A stretch of DNA of 64,000 bases from positions 310,001-374,000 of the forward strand of contig NZ_BRVN01000002.1 of assembly GCF_026011735.1 (NCBI RefSeq), read 5' to 3'. Of this stretch, positions 27,853-36,231 are shown in pieces. The notes beneath the pieces were generated by a model. That model was not told where the DNA came from. It made no database searches and saw nothing but the letters and a program-made list of their open reading frames with translations. A program made the position numbers and the translations under genes. Position 1 is the first letter of the stretch. Each line of letters opens with the position of its first letter. The stretch comes from Dietzia sp. NCCP-2495 (GTDB taxonomy: Bacteria; Actinomycetota; Actinomycetes; Mycobacteriales; Mycobacteriaceae).

Positions 27853-29430
27853 TCAGGACGCCGTGACGTCTCCGTCCCGGCTGTCGGAGGTCGTCCGCCA
27901 CCACCACGCCGCGGCGGCGACGGAGGCGAGAACCGAGGCCACCACGATCACTGGGCTGTAGAGGCTCGTCGAGCCGTTCGGCCCGATCGCCGTCACGAGG
28001 AACAAGGTCACCCCCACGGCTGCGGTCGTCGACCGCGGTCCGGGGCGTGCCAGCATCCAGAACGCGGTGACCCACACGTAGTACCAGGGCCACGCCAGCG
28101 AGTTGAGCACCATGAACGCGATCAGTGCGACGAGGACGCCGCGCACCGCGGTGCGTGTGTCGCGGCGGTACAGCCACCACACCACGACCAGCACGAGCGC
28201 CAGCGCGAGGCGGCCCACGTCCCGGGACACGGCGAGGATGTCGGCGAAACCGGGCGAGGAAATCACGGCGCCGAGCACGTGGGCCACGGCGGTGGGGACG
28301 CTGAGGTAGTTGATCACGCGGTCGGAGACGGAGATCGCGGAGATCCAGCCGAGTCCCGTGCCCGAGGCCAGCGTCGCCAGAGCGAACACGATCGACGCCG
28401 TTATCGCGGAGATCACCATGTCCTTGATCGCACCTGTCAGGGGGTGGCCACCGGGCCGGGCGTCGGGGGAGTGTCGACGTCGGTCGAGGGCGATCCACAG
28501 CAGGAAGGGCGCCACGATCACCGCGGTGGCCTTGAACGCCACGGCGAGGCCCACGGCCACGCCGGCCCACGCGTACCGACGGTCCAGCGTGAGGACCACC
28601 GCGGCGAGGCACGCCACAAGGGGGAACACCTCGTTGTGGAGGCCGCCGGACAGGTGGATGACGGTCAGCGGTGACGCGCCGGCCATCCAGACGGCCGGGC
28701 CGGCGTCGACCCCGAGTCGCCGGGCGGCGGCCACGATCAGCAGGAGCATCGCGGCGACGCCGAGCAGCACCACCACTCGCAGAAGGAGGATCCCGACCGT
28801 CGGGTGCCCTCCGGACAGTCCGGCCACGATGCGCATGAGCAGCAGGTGCAGGGGACCGTACGGGGTCGGGGTCGATCGCCAGTCGGGGCTGACCTCGTCG
28901 GTGAAGGGCCCGGGGTTGGCGTCCGGCCCGAGCTCGTAGGGATCGCCCCCGGCGCCGGTCATCGCGCCCTGGGCGAGGTAGGACCAGGCGTCACCACTGA
29001 ACAGGGGGACGGCGGGGAGCAGCGGGACGGACCACAGCGCGGTGGCCCACGCGCCGTCACCGACGGGCAGGCGTCCGGCGACGGCGCGGGGTCCCAGGGC
29101 GAGCCAGGAGGTGACCAGGAGGAGGACGCCGATCCAGCACAGGATCAGCGCCAGGATCGCGCCGTGGCCGTAGGTGTAGCCGGGCAGACCCAGTGCCACG
29201 GCCGGCCCGCCGTCCGCGGGCAGCGCCCCGACGCCGAAACCGGCGATGGTGACCAGCGCCGAGCCGAGGACCCCGCGACGCAGGGCCGGTCCCGACGGGC
29301 CGGCGAGGGCGGTGCGCAGCGAGGTCGTCACCCGTGCCACCGGCGTCACCCGGGCTGTCGTGGTCGCCGGTGTGGACGACGACGACAACGACGCTCCCGT
29401 CTCCGGGGTCGGTTCGGTGGCCGGCGGCAC
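27853..29430 (-). CDS. mptA: Alpha-1,6-mannosyltransferase (GT-C, MptA-type)
   Basis: Polyprenyl-phosphate-mannose-dependent enzyme extending the alpha-1,6 mannan backbone of lipomannan on the outer face of the membrane. The 525-residue protein has about a dozen hydrophobic helices and a large acidic first loop region with SGDAWSYLAQGA, the GT-C acidic motif region. MPT family segments such as NEVFPLVACLA and NSLAWPWYYVW are present. GTG 29430 starts 3 nt after the idsA2 stop, so the two form an operon, as with Rv2173-Rv2174 in M. tuberculosis. The flexible Thr/Ser-rich N terminus is typical. Confidence 0.9.
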   Translation of the reverse strand: MPPATEPTPETGASLSSSSTPATTTARVTPVARVTTSLRTALAGPSGPALRRGVLGSALVTIAGFGVGALPADGGPAVALGLPGYTYGHGAILALILCWIGVLLLVTSWLALGPRAVAGRLPVGDGAWATALWSVPLLPAVPLFSGDAWSYLAQGAMTGAGGDPYELGPDANPGPFTDEVSPDWRSTPTPYGPLHLLLMRIVAGLSGGHPTVGILLLRVVVLLGVAAMLLLIVAAARRLGVDAGPAVWMAGASPLTVIHLSGGLHNEVFPLVACLAAVVLTLDRRYAWAGVAVGLAVAFKATAVIVAPFLLWIALDRRRHSPDARPGGHPLTGAIKDMVISAITASIVFALATLASGTGLGWISAISVSDRVINYLSVPTAVAHVLGAVISSPGFADILAVSRDVGRLALALVLVVVWWLYRRDTRTAVRGVLVALIAFMVLNSLAWPWYYVWVTAFWMLARPGPRSTTAAVGVTLFLVTAIGPNGSTSLYSPVIVVASVLASVAAAAWWWRTTSDSRDGDVTAS

Positions 29431-29433
29431 GGT

Positions 29434-30504
29434 CTACGCCCGGCGGCGGGTGGCGGCCTCGGCCAGGTCCCGCAGGGTGTCCCGCCCGCTCGCGGTGACG
29501 GCGTCGGTGTCGATGGCGTCGAGCGCCCGGGTCGTCAACGTGTCGATCTCCGCCTCGACGGTGGCAACGGCGCCGGAGTCCACGAAGATGCGGCGGACCC
29601 GCTCGAGCGCGGCCTCGTCGAGTTCCGTGCCGAGGACACCGAGCACGAAGTCGACGTCGGCCGGGTCGGCGAGGGTCGTGGCCCGGGCGAGGAGCAGCGT
29701 CCGCTTGCCTTCTCGGAGGTCGTCGCCGGAGGGCTTGCCCGTGACCGCCGGATCGCCGAAGACCCCGAGCAGGTCGTCCCGGAGCTGGAACGCCTGGCCC
29801 ACGGCGATGCCGTAGTCCCGTAGCGCCGAGATGGTCTCGGGGCCCGCACCCGCGAGCTCCGCACCGATGTGGAGCGGACGATCGACCGTGTAGGCGGCGG
29901 TCTTGAAGCGGTTCACGCGAGCCGGGGTGACCTCGTCGGTGGCGCCCGAGGCCTCCGCGAGGATGTCGAGCATCTGCCCGGAGAGCACCTCGGTCTTCAT
30001 CGCGTACCAGGGCGCGAGCGCCCTGGTCAGTGCGTCTCCGCTAACGCCGGAGGTCACGAACATCTCGTCCGCCCAGGTGAGGGCGAGGTCTCCGAGGAGA
30101 ATGGCCTGCGAGACGCCGTACCGACCCGCGTCACCCTCCCAGTCCGCGTCGCGGTGCGCCGCTTCGGTCCTGCGGTGGACCGTCGGTCGGCCCCGGCGGG
30201 TGTCGGAGGCGTCGATGATGTCGTCGTGGACGAGCGCGCAGGCCTGGATCAGTTCCAGGGCCGCGCAGGCGGTCACCACCTCGTCGGGAACCGGCGCGCC
30301 ATCAGGGTCCGCGGCGGTCCATCCGGCGAGCGCGAACCGGGGGCGCATGCGCTTGCCGCCGTCGAGCACGAAGTCCGACAGCAACCCGACCAGGCGACCC
30401 ACCCTGCCGTCGACGCCGTCCACGACCGCGCGTCGCCCGTCGATGTGACGGCGGAGGGCGGCGAGGACGCGTTCTCCGTCGTCGGGACGAGTCTCCGGGG
30501 CCAA
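29434..30504 (-). CDS. idsA2: Polyprenyl diphosphate synthase (IdsA2-like)
   Basis: Head-to-tail prenyl transferase making FPP/GGPP-type chains from IPP. The 356-residue protein has the first Asp-rich motif LVHDDIID and the second QLRDDLLGVFGD, with GGKRMRP and RTEAAHRD substrate-binding stretches. AAGGGAAGG followed by TTG 30504 fixes the start; the much longer open frame to 31527 is antisense to metF and not coding. It is cotranscribed with mptA, fitting supply of lipid carriers for mannan synthesis. Confidence 0.9.
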   Translation of the reverse strand: MAPETRPDDGERVLAALRRHIDGRRAVVDGVDGRVGRLVGLLSDFVLDGGKRMRPRFALAGWTAADPDGAPVPDEVVTACAALELIQACALVHDDIIDASDTRRGRPTVHRRTEAAHRDADWEGDAGRYGVSQAILLGDLALTWADEMFVTSGVSGDALTRALAPWYAMKTEVLSGQMLDILAEASGATDEVTPARVNRFKTAAYTVDRPLHIGAELAGAGPETISALRDYGIAVGQAFQLRDDLLGVFGDPAVTGKPSGDDLREGKRTLLLARATTLADPADVDFVLGVLGTELDEAALERVRRIFVDSGAVATVEAEIDTLTTRALDAIDTDAVTASGRDTLRDLAEAATRRRA

Positions 30505-30597
30505 CGGGCACCTTCCCTTCCGGGCATCCGGTGTGGACGCCCTCGTCGTCGACGATCCTAGTCGGCGGGCGGACAAGGGGCTTTCCGCGCGTCGGGC

Positions 30598-30610
30598 TAG
30601 TCTGGTCGTG
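30598..30610 (+). promoter_or_regulatory. Leaderless promoter of metF
   Basis: -10 TAGTCT at 30598-30603 ends 6 nt before GTG 30610, and there is no Shine-Dalgarno sequence. Confidence 0.5.
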
Positions 30611-31587
30611 TGACCCAGCTTCCCGATTTCGTTCCGACGGACGGTGGCCGGCACCCGAGCATCGTGGAGCGGATCGCCGCGTCGACCACTCCCCGGGTTC
30701 CGTTCTCCGTGGAGTTCTACCCGCCTCGTGACGAGGCCGCGGAGGACCGGCTCTGGCGGGCCGCCTCGGTGTTCTCGGAGCTCGGGGCGTCGTTCGCGTC
30801 CGTCACCTACGGTGCCGGTGGATCGACCAGGGACCGCACGGTCCGGGTGGTCGAACGCATCGTGCGGGAGACCGACATCCTGCCGATCGCCCACCTCACA
30901 GCGGTCGGTCACACTGTCGACGAGCTGCGCGAGATGATCCGCCTGTACGGCGAGGCCGGTGTGTCGAACATCCTGGCTCTCCGAGGTGATCCGCCGGGCG
31001 ATCCGCTGGGTGAGTGGACCGCACATCCCGAGGGGCTCCACTACGCGGCGGAACTGGTCCGTCTCATCCACGGGGTGGGCGACTTCCACGTCGGCGTCGC
31101 GTCGTTCCCCGAGGGGCACTATCGCGCACGCGATCTCGATCACGACACGGAGGTGTTGGTCGGCAAGCTGCGCGCCGGTGCCGAGTACTCGATCACGCAG
31201 ATGTTCTGGGACGTGGACGACTATCTGCGCCTGCGTGACAGGGTCGTCGCGGCCGACCCGGAGCAGGGTGCCAAGCCGATCATCCCCGGCCTGATGCCGG
31301 TGACGAGTCTGCGGGTCGTCCGCCGGATGGTGGAGCTGTCCGGCTGTGAGCTTCCGAGGGGTCTCTCGGACAAGCTGCGGTCGGCCGCCGGTGACGGCCC
31401 CGAGGAGGACCGGCCGGCGGTGCGCGAGGTCGGGATCGAGTTCGCGACCGGACTCTGCGAGCGGCTCATCGCCGAGGGCGCCCCGTGTCTGCACTTCAAC
31501 ACGCTGAACTTCTCCCGCGCGACCCACGAGGTCCTGGCGAATCTGTCGATGGTGCCGTCAGCAGGACTGTCGGTCGGTTCGAACTGA
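30610..31587 (+). CDS. metF: Methylenetetrahydrofolate reductase
   Basis: FAD-dependent reduction of 5,10-methylene-THF to 5-methyl-THF for methionine synthesis. The 325-residue TIM barrel shows PFSVEFYPPRD (catalytic Glu), ASVTYGAGGSTRDRT, PIAHLTAVGHT, NILALRGDPPGD, FHVGVASFPEGHYRA and the closing HFNTLNFSRAT. It is divergent from idsA2 and matches the place of Rv2172c. Leaderless GTG start. Confidence 0.94.
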   Translation: MTQLPDFVPTDGGRHPSIVERIAASTTPRVPFSVEFYPPRDEAAEDRLWRAASVFSELGASFASVTYGAGGSTRDRTVRVVERIVRETDILPIAHLTAVGHTVDELREMIRLYGEAGVSNILALRGDPPGDPLGEWTAHPEGLHYAAELVRLIHGVGDFHVGVASFPEGHYRARDLDHDTEVLVGKLRAGAEYSITQMFWDVDDYLRLRDRVVAADPEQGAKPIIPGLMPVTSLRVVRRMVELSGCELPRGLSDKLRSAAGDGPEEDRPAVREVGIEFATGLCERLIAEGAPCLHFNTLNFSRATHEVLANLSMVPSAGLSVGSN

Positions 31588-31600
31588 GCCGGGCGTCGGC

Positions 31601-32329
31601 TCAGCGCACCAGCCGGTCGGCGCGTGCTCGCGACGTCCGGGCTGCCAACACGGTGCCGATCGACACCAGCAGTGCGGCGCCGATCCCCACGATCATCCAC
31701 ACCGCGAAGCCTCGGGCGGCGGGATCGGGGTAGGACGACGAGGCCTGCATCCGGGTGATCGATCCCGGCGCCGGGTTCCAGCTGACGGTGTTCCCCGCCC
31801 CCACGGTTCCGTTCGTCTCGCTGATGCGATTGGGAAACGTCAAGTCGACCTGGGTGGTGGAGTTCTCCGACCGATCCGCCGGAACTCCGGACAGGTCCAC
31901 CGAGCCGCTGAACGTCACGGTGTCACCGCTCCGCCGGAAACTCATGGTGTAGGGCCTGGCCCCCTCGATGTCCACGGCCAGCGCGAGCGCGTCGATCTCG
32001 GCGAACGTCAACTGGGTGAAGTAGATCTCCTTGCCGGTGAAACCGTCAGCGGAGTACGGGGTGATCCGGACCTTGTTCTCGAGCCCGGACGGCGTGCCGA
32101 TCCGGTCCAGCGCGGCTGCCTGGGAGGCCTGATCCGCGGCGACGAGGATACGACCGGAGACGGTGTCGTCCTTGCGGACACTCATCTGCGCGTTGAGCTG
32201 CAGGCAGCCGGTGAGGACGAACAGCATGGTGACCAGTGCCGTGACACCGGCCAGCCGCCTGGTCAGAGGCGACCGTCCAGGGGCTGCGGTCACTGGTGCG
32301 GTCGTCTGTGGTGCGGTCACGGCTGTCAT
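31601..32329 (-). CDS. lppM: LppM-type lipoprotein
   Basis: 242 residues with an N-terminal helix and lipobox VLTGC (Cys about 42), a beta-rich exported domain and a C-terminal transmembrane helix (about 205-227) with a basic tail. This is the architecture of mycobacterial LppM (Rv2171), which binds phosphoinositol mannosides and affects phagosome behaviour. The start overlaps the stop of the upstream FAD oxidoreductase by 4 nt. It converges with metF. Confidence 0.85.
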   Translation of the reverse strand: MTAVTAPQTTAPVTAAPGRSPLTRRLAGVTALVTMLFVLTGCLQLNAQMSVRKDDTVSGRILVAADQASQAAALDRIGTPSGLENKVRITPYSADGFTGKEIYFTQLTFAEIDALALAVDIEGARPYTMSFRRSGDTVTFSGSVDLSGVPADRSENSTTQVDLTFPNRISETNGTVGAGNTVSWNPAPGSITRMQASSSYPDPAARGFAVWMIVGIGAALLVSIGTVLAARTSRARADRLVR

Positions 32330-33912
32330 TGTGCCCGCGCGGCCCGCCGACGGCGTCCCGACGTGCCGAGTCGACGACTGACCAGTCGGGCGACGGTCCG
32401 GCCGCTCGTCCCGATGACCCCGCCACCCGGATGTGTCGAGGCGCCGGCGAGGAAGACCCCGTCGGCGCCGGGCACGGTGTGGCCGCGGAGATCCGGATGC
32501 GGGCGCATGGGCAACATCTGGTCCAGTGACATCTCGACGTGCATGACGTTGCCTCCGATGAGCCCCAGTTCGGTCTCGAGGTCTTCCGGGGTCTGGACGT
32601 GTCGGTGGATGATCGAGTCGGCCAGACCCGGGGCGAATCGATCAGCGGCCGCGATGATCCGGTCGGCCTCACCCGGCCCGGCCTCCGCCCAGGACCGACC
32701 GCCGTCGAGGTGCCGCGGATGCCACTGGGACCACAAGGTGAGCTCGTGACGTCCCTCGGGTGCGAGTGAGGGGTCGAGCGAACTGAAGCTCATCGCGAGC
32801 ACGGCCGGGTCCTCGTCCAGGCGTCCTGCGGCGGCGTTCCCGTACCGACGGTCCAGCTGCCGTCGATCAGTGACGAGGAGCTGCAGTCCGTGGGAACTGT
32901 CGGTGATCGGGACTCCCGGGTATCGGGGGAGGTCGTTGGTCCCGAGCCTGACCACCATGCCCAGTCCGAATCCCGGGCGGATCCGGCGACGCCAGCCGTC
33001 GAGAGTGGTGGCGGGGAGCGCCGGGTCGAGAAGATCCAGCGTCGTGTGGACGTGGCAGGCGGCCACGACGGCCGAGCAGTCGAGTGTGCCCCCACCCGCG
33101 GTCTCGACCCGCCAGCCCTGTCCCCGCCGCCGGATCGCGGTGGCACCGTCGCCGGAGGTGATGGTGCCCCCCTCCGACCGGACCACCGAGACCAACGCGT
33201 CGGCGAGGGCTCCCGAGCCGCCGATCGCACGCCCCGGTGGGATCGAGTGCATCAGGGCGGCGAACCCGATCATCGGTGCGGTCGCCGGATGCGACATCGG
33301 TGGGCCGGACTGGGCACCGAACCACGAGAGCGCCGCCTTCAACCGCTCGGAATCGAATGTGGCGTCGAGGAGTGCGTCGCCCGAGGAGAGGAACGTCTGG
33401 ACCGCACCGAAGGGATCACGGAGGTCCTCCATCCCGAGAAACGCCGATCCGAGGCCTGCCGCGGTGGGTCGTACCGCGAAGCCCTTCATCATGCGACCCG
33501 CGAGTACCTCCCACCGGCGGACGAACGACCTGTAGGCGTCGGCGTCCGCCGTGCCGCAGGCGTCGGCGATGCTCCGGCAGGTGGCGTCCAGATCTCGGTG
33601 GAACACGATCGGTGGTTCGTCGGATCCCGGTGGTGCCGGCGCGAATCCCCAGGGGTCGCAGTCGACGTACCGGAGTCCGTGGGCCGCGAGATCGAGCTCT
33701 TCGGGGATGCCCGTGTGCCGGATCATCAGATGTGCCGACGACCCGCGGTCGGTCAGGTGCCCCGGATACCTCTCGACGGTCGAGGTCGCCCCACCGATGA
33801 CGGTGTCCTTCTCCACGACGTGGACGTCGAGTCCGGACCGTGCGAGGTAGGCCGCACAGGTCAGGCCGTTGTGGCCGGACCCGATCACCACGACGTCATG
33901 CGACCGTGTCAT
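32326..33912 (-). CDS. Phytoene desaturase-like FAD oxidoreductase
   Basis: 528-residue amine-oxidase/CrtI-superfamily protein. N-terminal dinucleotide fold VVVIGSGHNGLTCAAYLARSG with VVEKDTVIGGATST, and C-terminal FAD block DGVFLAGASTHPGGGVIGTSG. The overall shape is closest to the PYROXD2/CrtI-like group that often acts on hydrophobic substrates. Substrate unknown; no crtB or other carotenoid gene is nearby. It overlaps lppM and the GNAT gene by 4 nt on either side (ATGA), so the three are cotranslated. Confidence 0.86.
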   Translation of the reverse strand: MTRSHDVVVIGSGHNGLTCAAYLARSGLDVHVVEKDTVIGGATSTVERYPGHLTDRGSSAHLMIRHTGIPEELDLAAHGLRYVDCDPWGFAPAPPGSDEPPIVFHRDLDATCRSIADACGTADADAYRSFVRRWEVLAGRMMKGFAVRPTAAGLGSAFLGMEDLRDPFGAVQTFLSSGDALLDATFDSERLKAALSWFGAQSGPPMSHPATAPMIGFAALMHSIPPGRAIGGSGALADALVSVVRSEGGTITSGDGATAIRRRGQGWRVETAGGGTLDCSAVVAACHVHTTLDLLDPALPATTLDGWRRRIRPGFGLGMVVRLGTNDLPRYPGVPITDSSHGLQLLVTDRRQLDRRYGNAAAGRLDEDPAVLAMSFSSLDPSLAPEGRHELTLWSQWHPRHLDGGRSWAEAGPGEADRIIAAADRFAPGLADSIIHRHVQTPEDLETELGLIGGNVMHVEMSLDQMLPMRPHPDLRGHTVPGADGVFLAGASTHPGGGVIGTSGRTVARLVSRRLGTSGRRRRAARAQ

Positions 33913-34508
33913 CTCGGCGCCTCCCCGTCGTCCAGGGGCAGGGGACGGGACAGTACGGCGAACGGCCTGGCGTCTCCGTCGAACCTGTGGTCCCGGAGGA
34001 CATCGCCGAATCCGAGGGAGCGGTACAGCTTCCACGCGCCGTTGTCCTCGTCCTCGACCTCCGGCGTGGAGAGCATCACCGTGCCTTCGGGACGCTCCGC
34101 GAGGAAGCGGCGGAGCATCTCCCGTCCGATCCCGTTCCCCTGGTGGGCAGGGGAGACGTGGAGTTCCGTCAGCTCGACATAGTCGCCGGGGAGCTCGAGG
34201 CCGCGTGCACGGAGTCCCTCGGCGACCTGCCCGTACCACCACTGGCCGCGTGACCCGTGGTAGCCGTAACAGATCGCGACGAGTGGCCCGGTGGTCGGGC
34301 CGAACAGTCGCCGGCGGGGTGCCTCGAACGCGGCGTACCCGGACCAGCCGACCCGCCTGCTGTGCTCCAGCCATGCGGCAGCCCGCGTGCGGATCACCTG
34401 CGGGGGGTATCCCATCGCCTCGACGTACACCCCGAGAGCCTCGGGTAGTCGGTCTCTGAAGTCGGCCGCGTCGAGCCGGGTGATCACGGTGTCCATCCGC
34501 ACCATCAC
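33909..34508 (-). CDS. GNAT-family acetyltransferase (Rv2170-like)
   Basis: 199-residue N-acetyltransferase with the acetyl-CoA motif VSPAHQGNGIGREMLRRFL and a C-terminal YRSLGFGDV strand typical of GNAT folds. The position matches Rv2170, reported to acetylate isocitrate dehydrogenase; whether this one does is unknown. The start is GTG 34508 or ATG 34505, and no good ribosome-binding site is visible. First gene of the GNAT / FAD-oxidoreductase / lppM operon. Confidence 0.87.
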   Translation of the reverse strand: MMVRMDTVITRLDAADFRDRLPEALGVYVEAMGYPPQVIRTRAAAWLEHSRRVGWSGYAAFEAPRRRLFGPTTGPLVAICYGYHGSRGQWWYGQVAEGLRARGLELPGDYVELTELHVSPAHQGNGIGREMLRRFLAERPEGTVMLSTPEVEDEDNGAWKLYRSLGFGDVLRDHRFDGDARPFAVLSRPLPLDDGEAPR

Positions 34509-34566
34509 ACCATGACCGCCCGGTCATCACCTCAGGTTGTGTCGTACCCCGGGGATAGCGTGCCGG

Positions 34567-35013
34567 ATGACGGCAGTGGAACAGCGAGACAGGTGGTGTG
34601 CGGACATGGACAGGATCAACGGACTCCGGGCGGTCGGATCACGCGACGCCCACTCACCACTGAGTCGGGCCGAGCGGGCGGAGTCCTACCGTGGGCGTGC
34701 CATTTCCGCCTCGTCGGCGGAGGAGAGGTTCCTGGAGGCCTATCGGGCGGCGCGTGCTGCCGCAGGTGCGTTGCTCATTCCGGGCACCCGTCGGCGGGGG
34801 CCCTCGGATGTCTGGCACCGGCTGGCGGCCGAGGTTCCCGACCTGGGGGAGTGGGCGACCGCTTTCGGGGGGTATTCGGATCTCGCGGCAGCGGTCGAGG
34901 TCGGCCTTCCCCGCACGGTGCCGCCTCGGATGGCAGACGATTTCCTGTGGGCCGTGGGCAGATTTCTCGACCTCGTCGACCAGCGACTCGGCGTGCTCGG
35001 ACCCGCTGCGTGA
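34567..35013 (+). CDS. SAV_6107-type HEPN-domain protein
   Basis: About 148 residues, largely helical, with an AERAESYRGRAISASSAEERFLEAYRA-like helical start and WRLG-like C-terminal helices (DFLWAVGRFLDLVDQRLG). It resembles the actinobacterial SAV_6107 HEPN family. HEPN proteins often act as ribonucleases or nucleotidyl-transfer partners, but the canonical Rx4-6H active motif is not evident. TAGCGT at 34556-34561, 5 nt before ATG 34567, suggests a leaderless start. Function unknown. Confidence 0.72.
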   Translation: MTAVEQRDRWCADMDRINGLRAVGSRDAHSPLSRAERAESYRGRAISASSAEERFLEAYRAARAAAGALLIPGTRRRGPSDVWHRLAAEVPDLGEWATAFGGYSDLAAAVEVGLPRTVPPRMADDFLWAVGRFLDLVDQRLGVLGPAA

Positions 35014-35186
35014 CCGAACGGCCGTCCCGACACGGGCCCTCCGGATCTGAGCTGGGGAACTTTGGTGGTCTCCCTCGCGTTGCCCTCGTATGATGGGGTG
35101 AGCCATGACCGGCTGTCCCAGACTGATCGGCGTCAGCCGACTCAGCCGGCCACGCTCGTCTTCACGAGCACAAGAAGGAGGTCGCG

Positions 35187-35606
35187 GTGCCCCTGTCCGA
35201 GCACGAGCAGCGCATGCTCAAGGAAATCGAGAGCGCGCTCTACGCTGACGACCCCAAGTTCGCGTCGACCGTTCGTAAGTCCAGCGCTCCTGGCGTCCGT
35301 CGTCCCACGGGGATCGTCATCGGTCTCGCTGTGCTCGGAGTGGCACTCCTCATCGGTGGACTGGCTCTCGACTTCAAGCCGGGTGGTTTCCCGGTGCTCA
35401 GCCTCGTCGGCTTCCTGGTGATGTTCGCGGCCGGTGTCCTCGCGTTGCGGTCCTCGTCCGGCGCGAAGCTCGCCGGGCCCAAGAAGTCCAGCGGTCCTCG
35501 CACCTCGGGCGGTGGCCGTGCTGCGACGTCCGGCGGAAGCGATGGTCGTTCGTACTCGACCCGGATGGAAGACCGCTTCCGTCGCCGTTTCGAGCAGGAT
35601 CCGTGA
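35187..35606 (+). CDS. DUF3040 membrane protein
   Basis: 139 residues. The family-defining N terminus MPLSEHEQRMLKEIESALYADDPKFA is followed by two transmembrane helices (about 42-60 and 67-85) and a basic, Ser/Gly-rich tail. AAGGAGG just before GTG 35187 is one of the best ribosome-binding sites in the window. It matches Rv2169c, encoded upstream of the dcw cluster. Function unknown; the location suggests an envelope or division role. Followed by a classical terminator. Confidence 0.9.
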   Translation: MPLSEHEQRMLKEIESALYADDPKFASTVRKSSAPGVRRPTGIVIGLAVLGVALLIGGLALDFKPGGFPVLSLVGFLVMFAAGVLALRSSSGAKLAGPKKSSGPRTSGGGRAATSGGSDGRSYSTRMEDRFRRRFEQDP

Positions 35607-35633
35607 TCTGAACAGGTACTCCAACGAATAAGG

Positions 35634-35664
35634 GGTGAGCGCATACGCGCTCACCTCTTTTTTT
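35634..35664 (+). terminator. Intrinsic terminator after the DUF3040 gene
   Basis: Stem GGTGAGCGC (35634-35642) / GCGCTCACC (35647-35655), loop ATAC, followed by a run of seven T (35658-35664). It is the only U-tract terminator I see in the window. An alternative outer pairing exists between 35630-35640 and 35666-35676. Confidence 0.9.
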
Positions 35665-35708
35665 GGCTCACCCCTTGATGCTTGCGGCCGAGGGGCTTCG
35701 CCACAGGC

Positions 35709-35981
35709 CCCCACCGTGCCCCACGAACGGCCGGCGCACACCGCCGGGCCCCGCTGTCCCCACCGCGCCCCAACGGCGGATCGCGTCACCGGCGGACCGC
35801 AGCGCTCGCCAGTCCTCATCTCCACCGCACCAGCCCCACGTCACCCCACGTCCGGTGTGTCGACCCCATACCAGGTGCCGGCGGTGAGCTTCCCGTGGCT
35901 GAGCCAGGCACCTCACGACGAGTCGGGGTGCTGTGACCTGGTCATTTACAGAACTCTCCCCATGCCCCCACTTTCTCCCAC
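35709..35981 (-). promoter_or_regulatory. Reverse-oriented MraZ-like box pairs
   Basis: On the minus strand GTGGG-type boxes occur in pairs with exact 10-bp period: 35709/35719, 35758/35768 (second box ends TTGGGG), 35834/35844 with a further in-phase ATGGGG at 35864, and 35966/35976. Every CCCAC in this stretch belongs to such a pair. The spacing equals that of known MraZ sites (TGGGN with 5-nt spacers). Binding is inferred. Confidence 0.45.
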
Positions 35982-36131
35982 GGAAATCACTCCTTGTCTC
36001 TCGTAAGCGCCATACAGTCACTTCAGCCTCAGAATCATCAATTCGAGATGCCGCCCTGGCGGGGCGCCTGACCCGCTTCGGAGAAATTCTCAGTCAGCGA
36101 TGTGCCCTCTGACCTGTATTTATTGGCGTAG

Positions 36132-36187
36132 GTGGGGAGAAGTGGGGTGCAAGCCTTGTGTGTGGGGCGTTGTGGGGTACAGTGGGG
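36132..36187 (+). promoter_or_regulatory. MraZ-box array and promoter of the dcw cluster
   Basis: GTGGGG begins at 36132, 36142, 36162, 36172 and 36182, a strict 10-bp period with one box missing at 36152. The missing slot holds a -35-like TTGTGT (36156-36161); a -10 TACAGT sits at 36178-36183, spacing 16, overlapping the last boxes. MraZ from E. coli binds TGGGN repeats with 5-nt spacers in its own promoter, so autorepression is the natural reading. Confidence 0.8.
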
Positions 36188-36231
36188 CGTGCAAGGAGCT
36201 CGAAGGGGCCTGAACCGTCAGGAGGTGGCGG

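Larger units (their letters stand above)
35665..36231. other. Long intergenic region upstream of mraZ
   Basis: 567 nt with no convincing gene. The first 200 nt are C-rich on the plus strand and hold inverted-orientation box pairs. About 35940-36130 is AT-richer than anything nearby. The last 100 nt hold the mraZ promoter with its direct box array and the ribosome-binding site AGGAGGT (36220-36226). A 123-codon open frame beginning near 35635 has no ribosome-binding site or protein-like composition. Confidence 0.7.

Noticed and set aside
30505-31527. Long N-terminal extension of idsA2
   Set aside because: It would run antisense through metF; AAGGGAAGG with TTG 30504 gives the family-length protein.
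35635-36006. 123-codon frame in the gap before mraZ
   Set aside because: No ribosome-binding site, Pro/His/Arg-rich composition, begins inside the terminator, and overlaps the box pairs.
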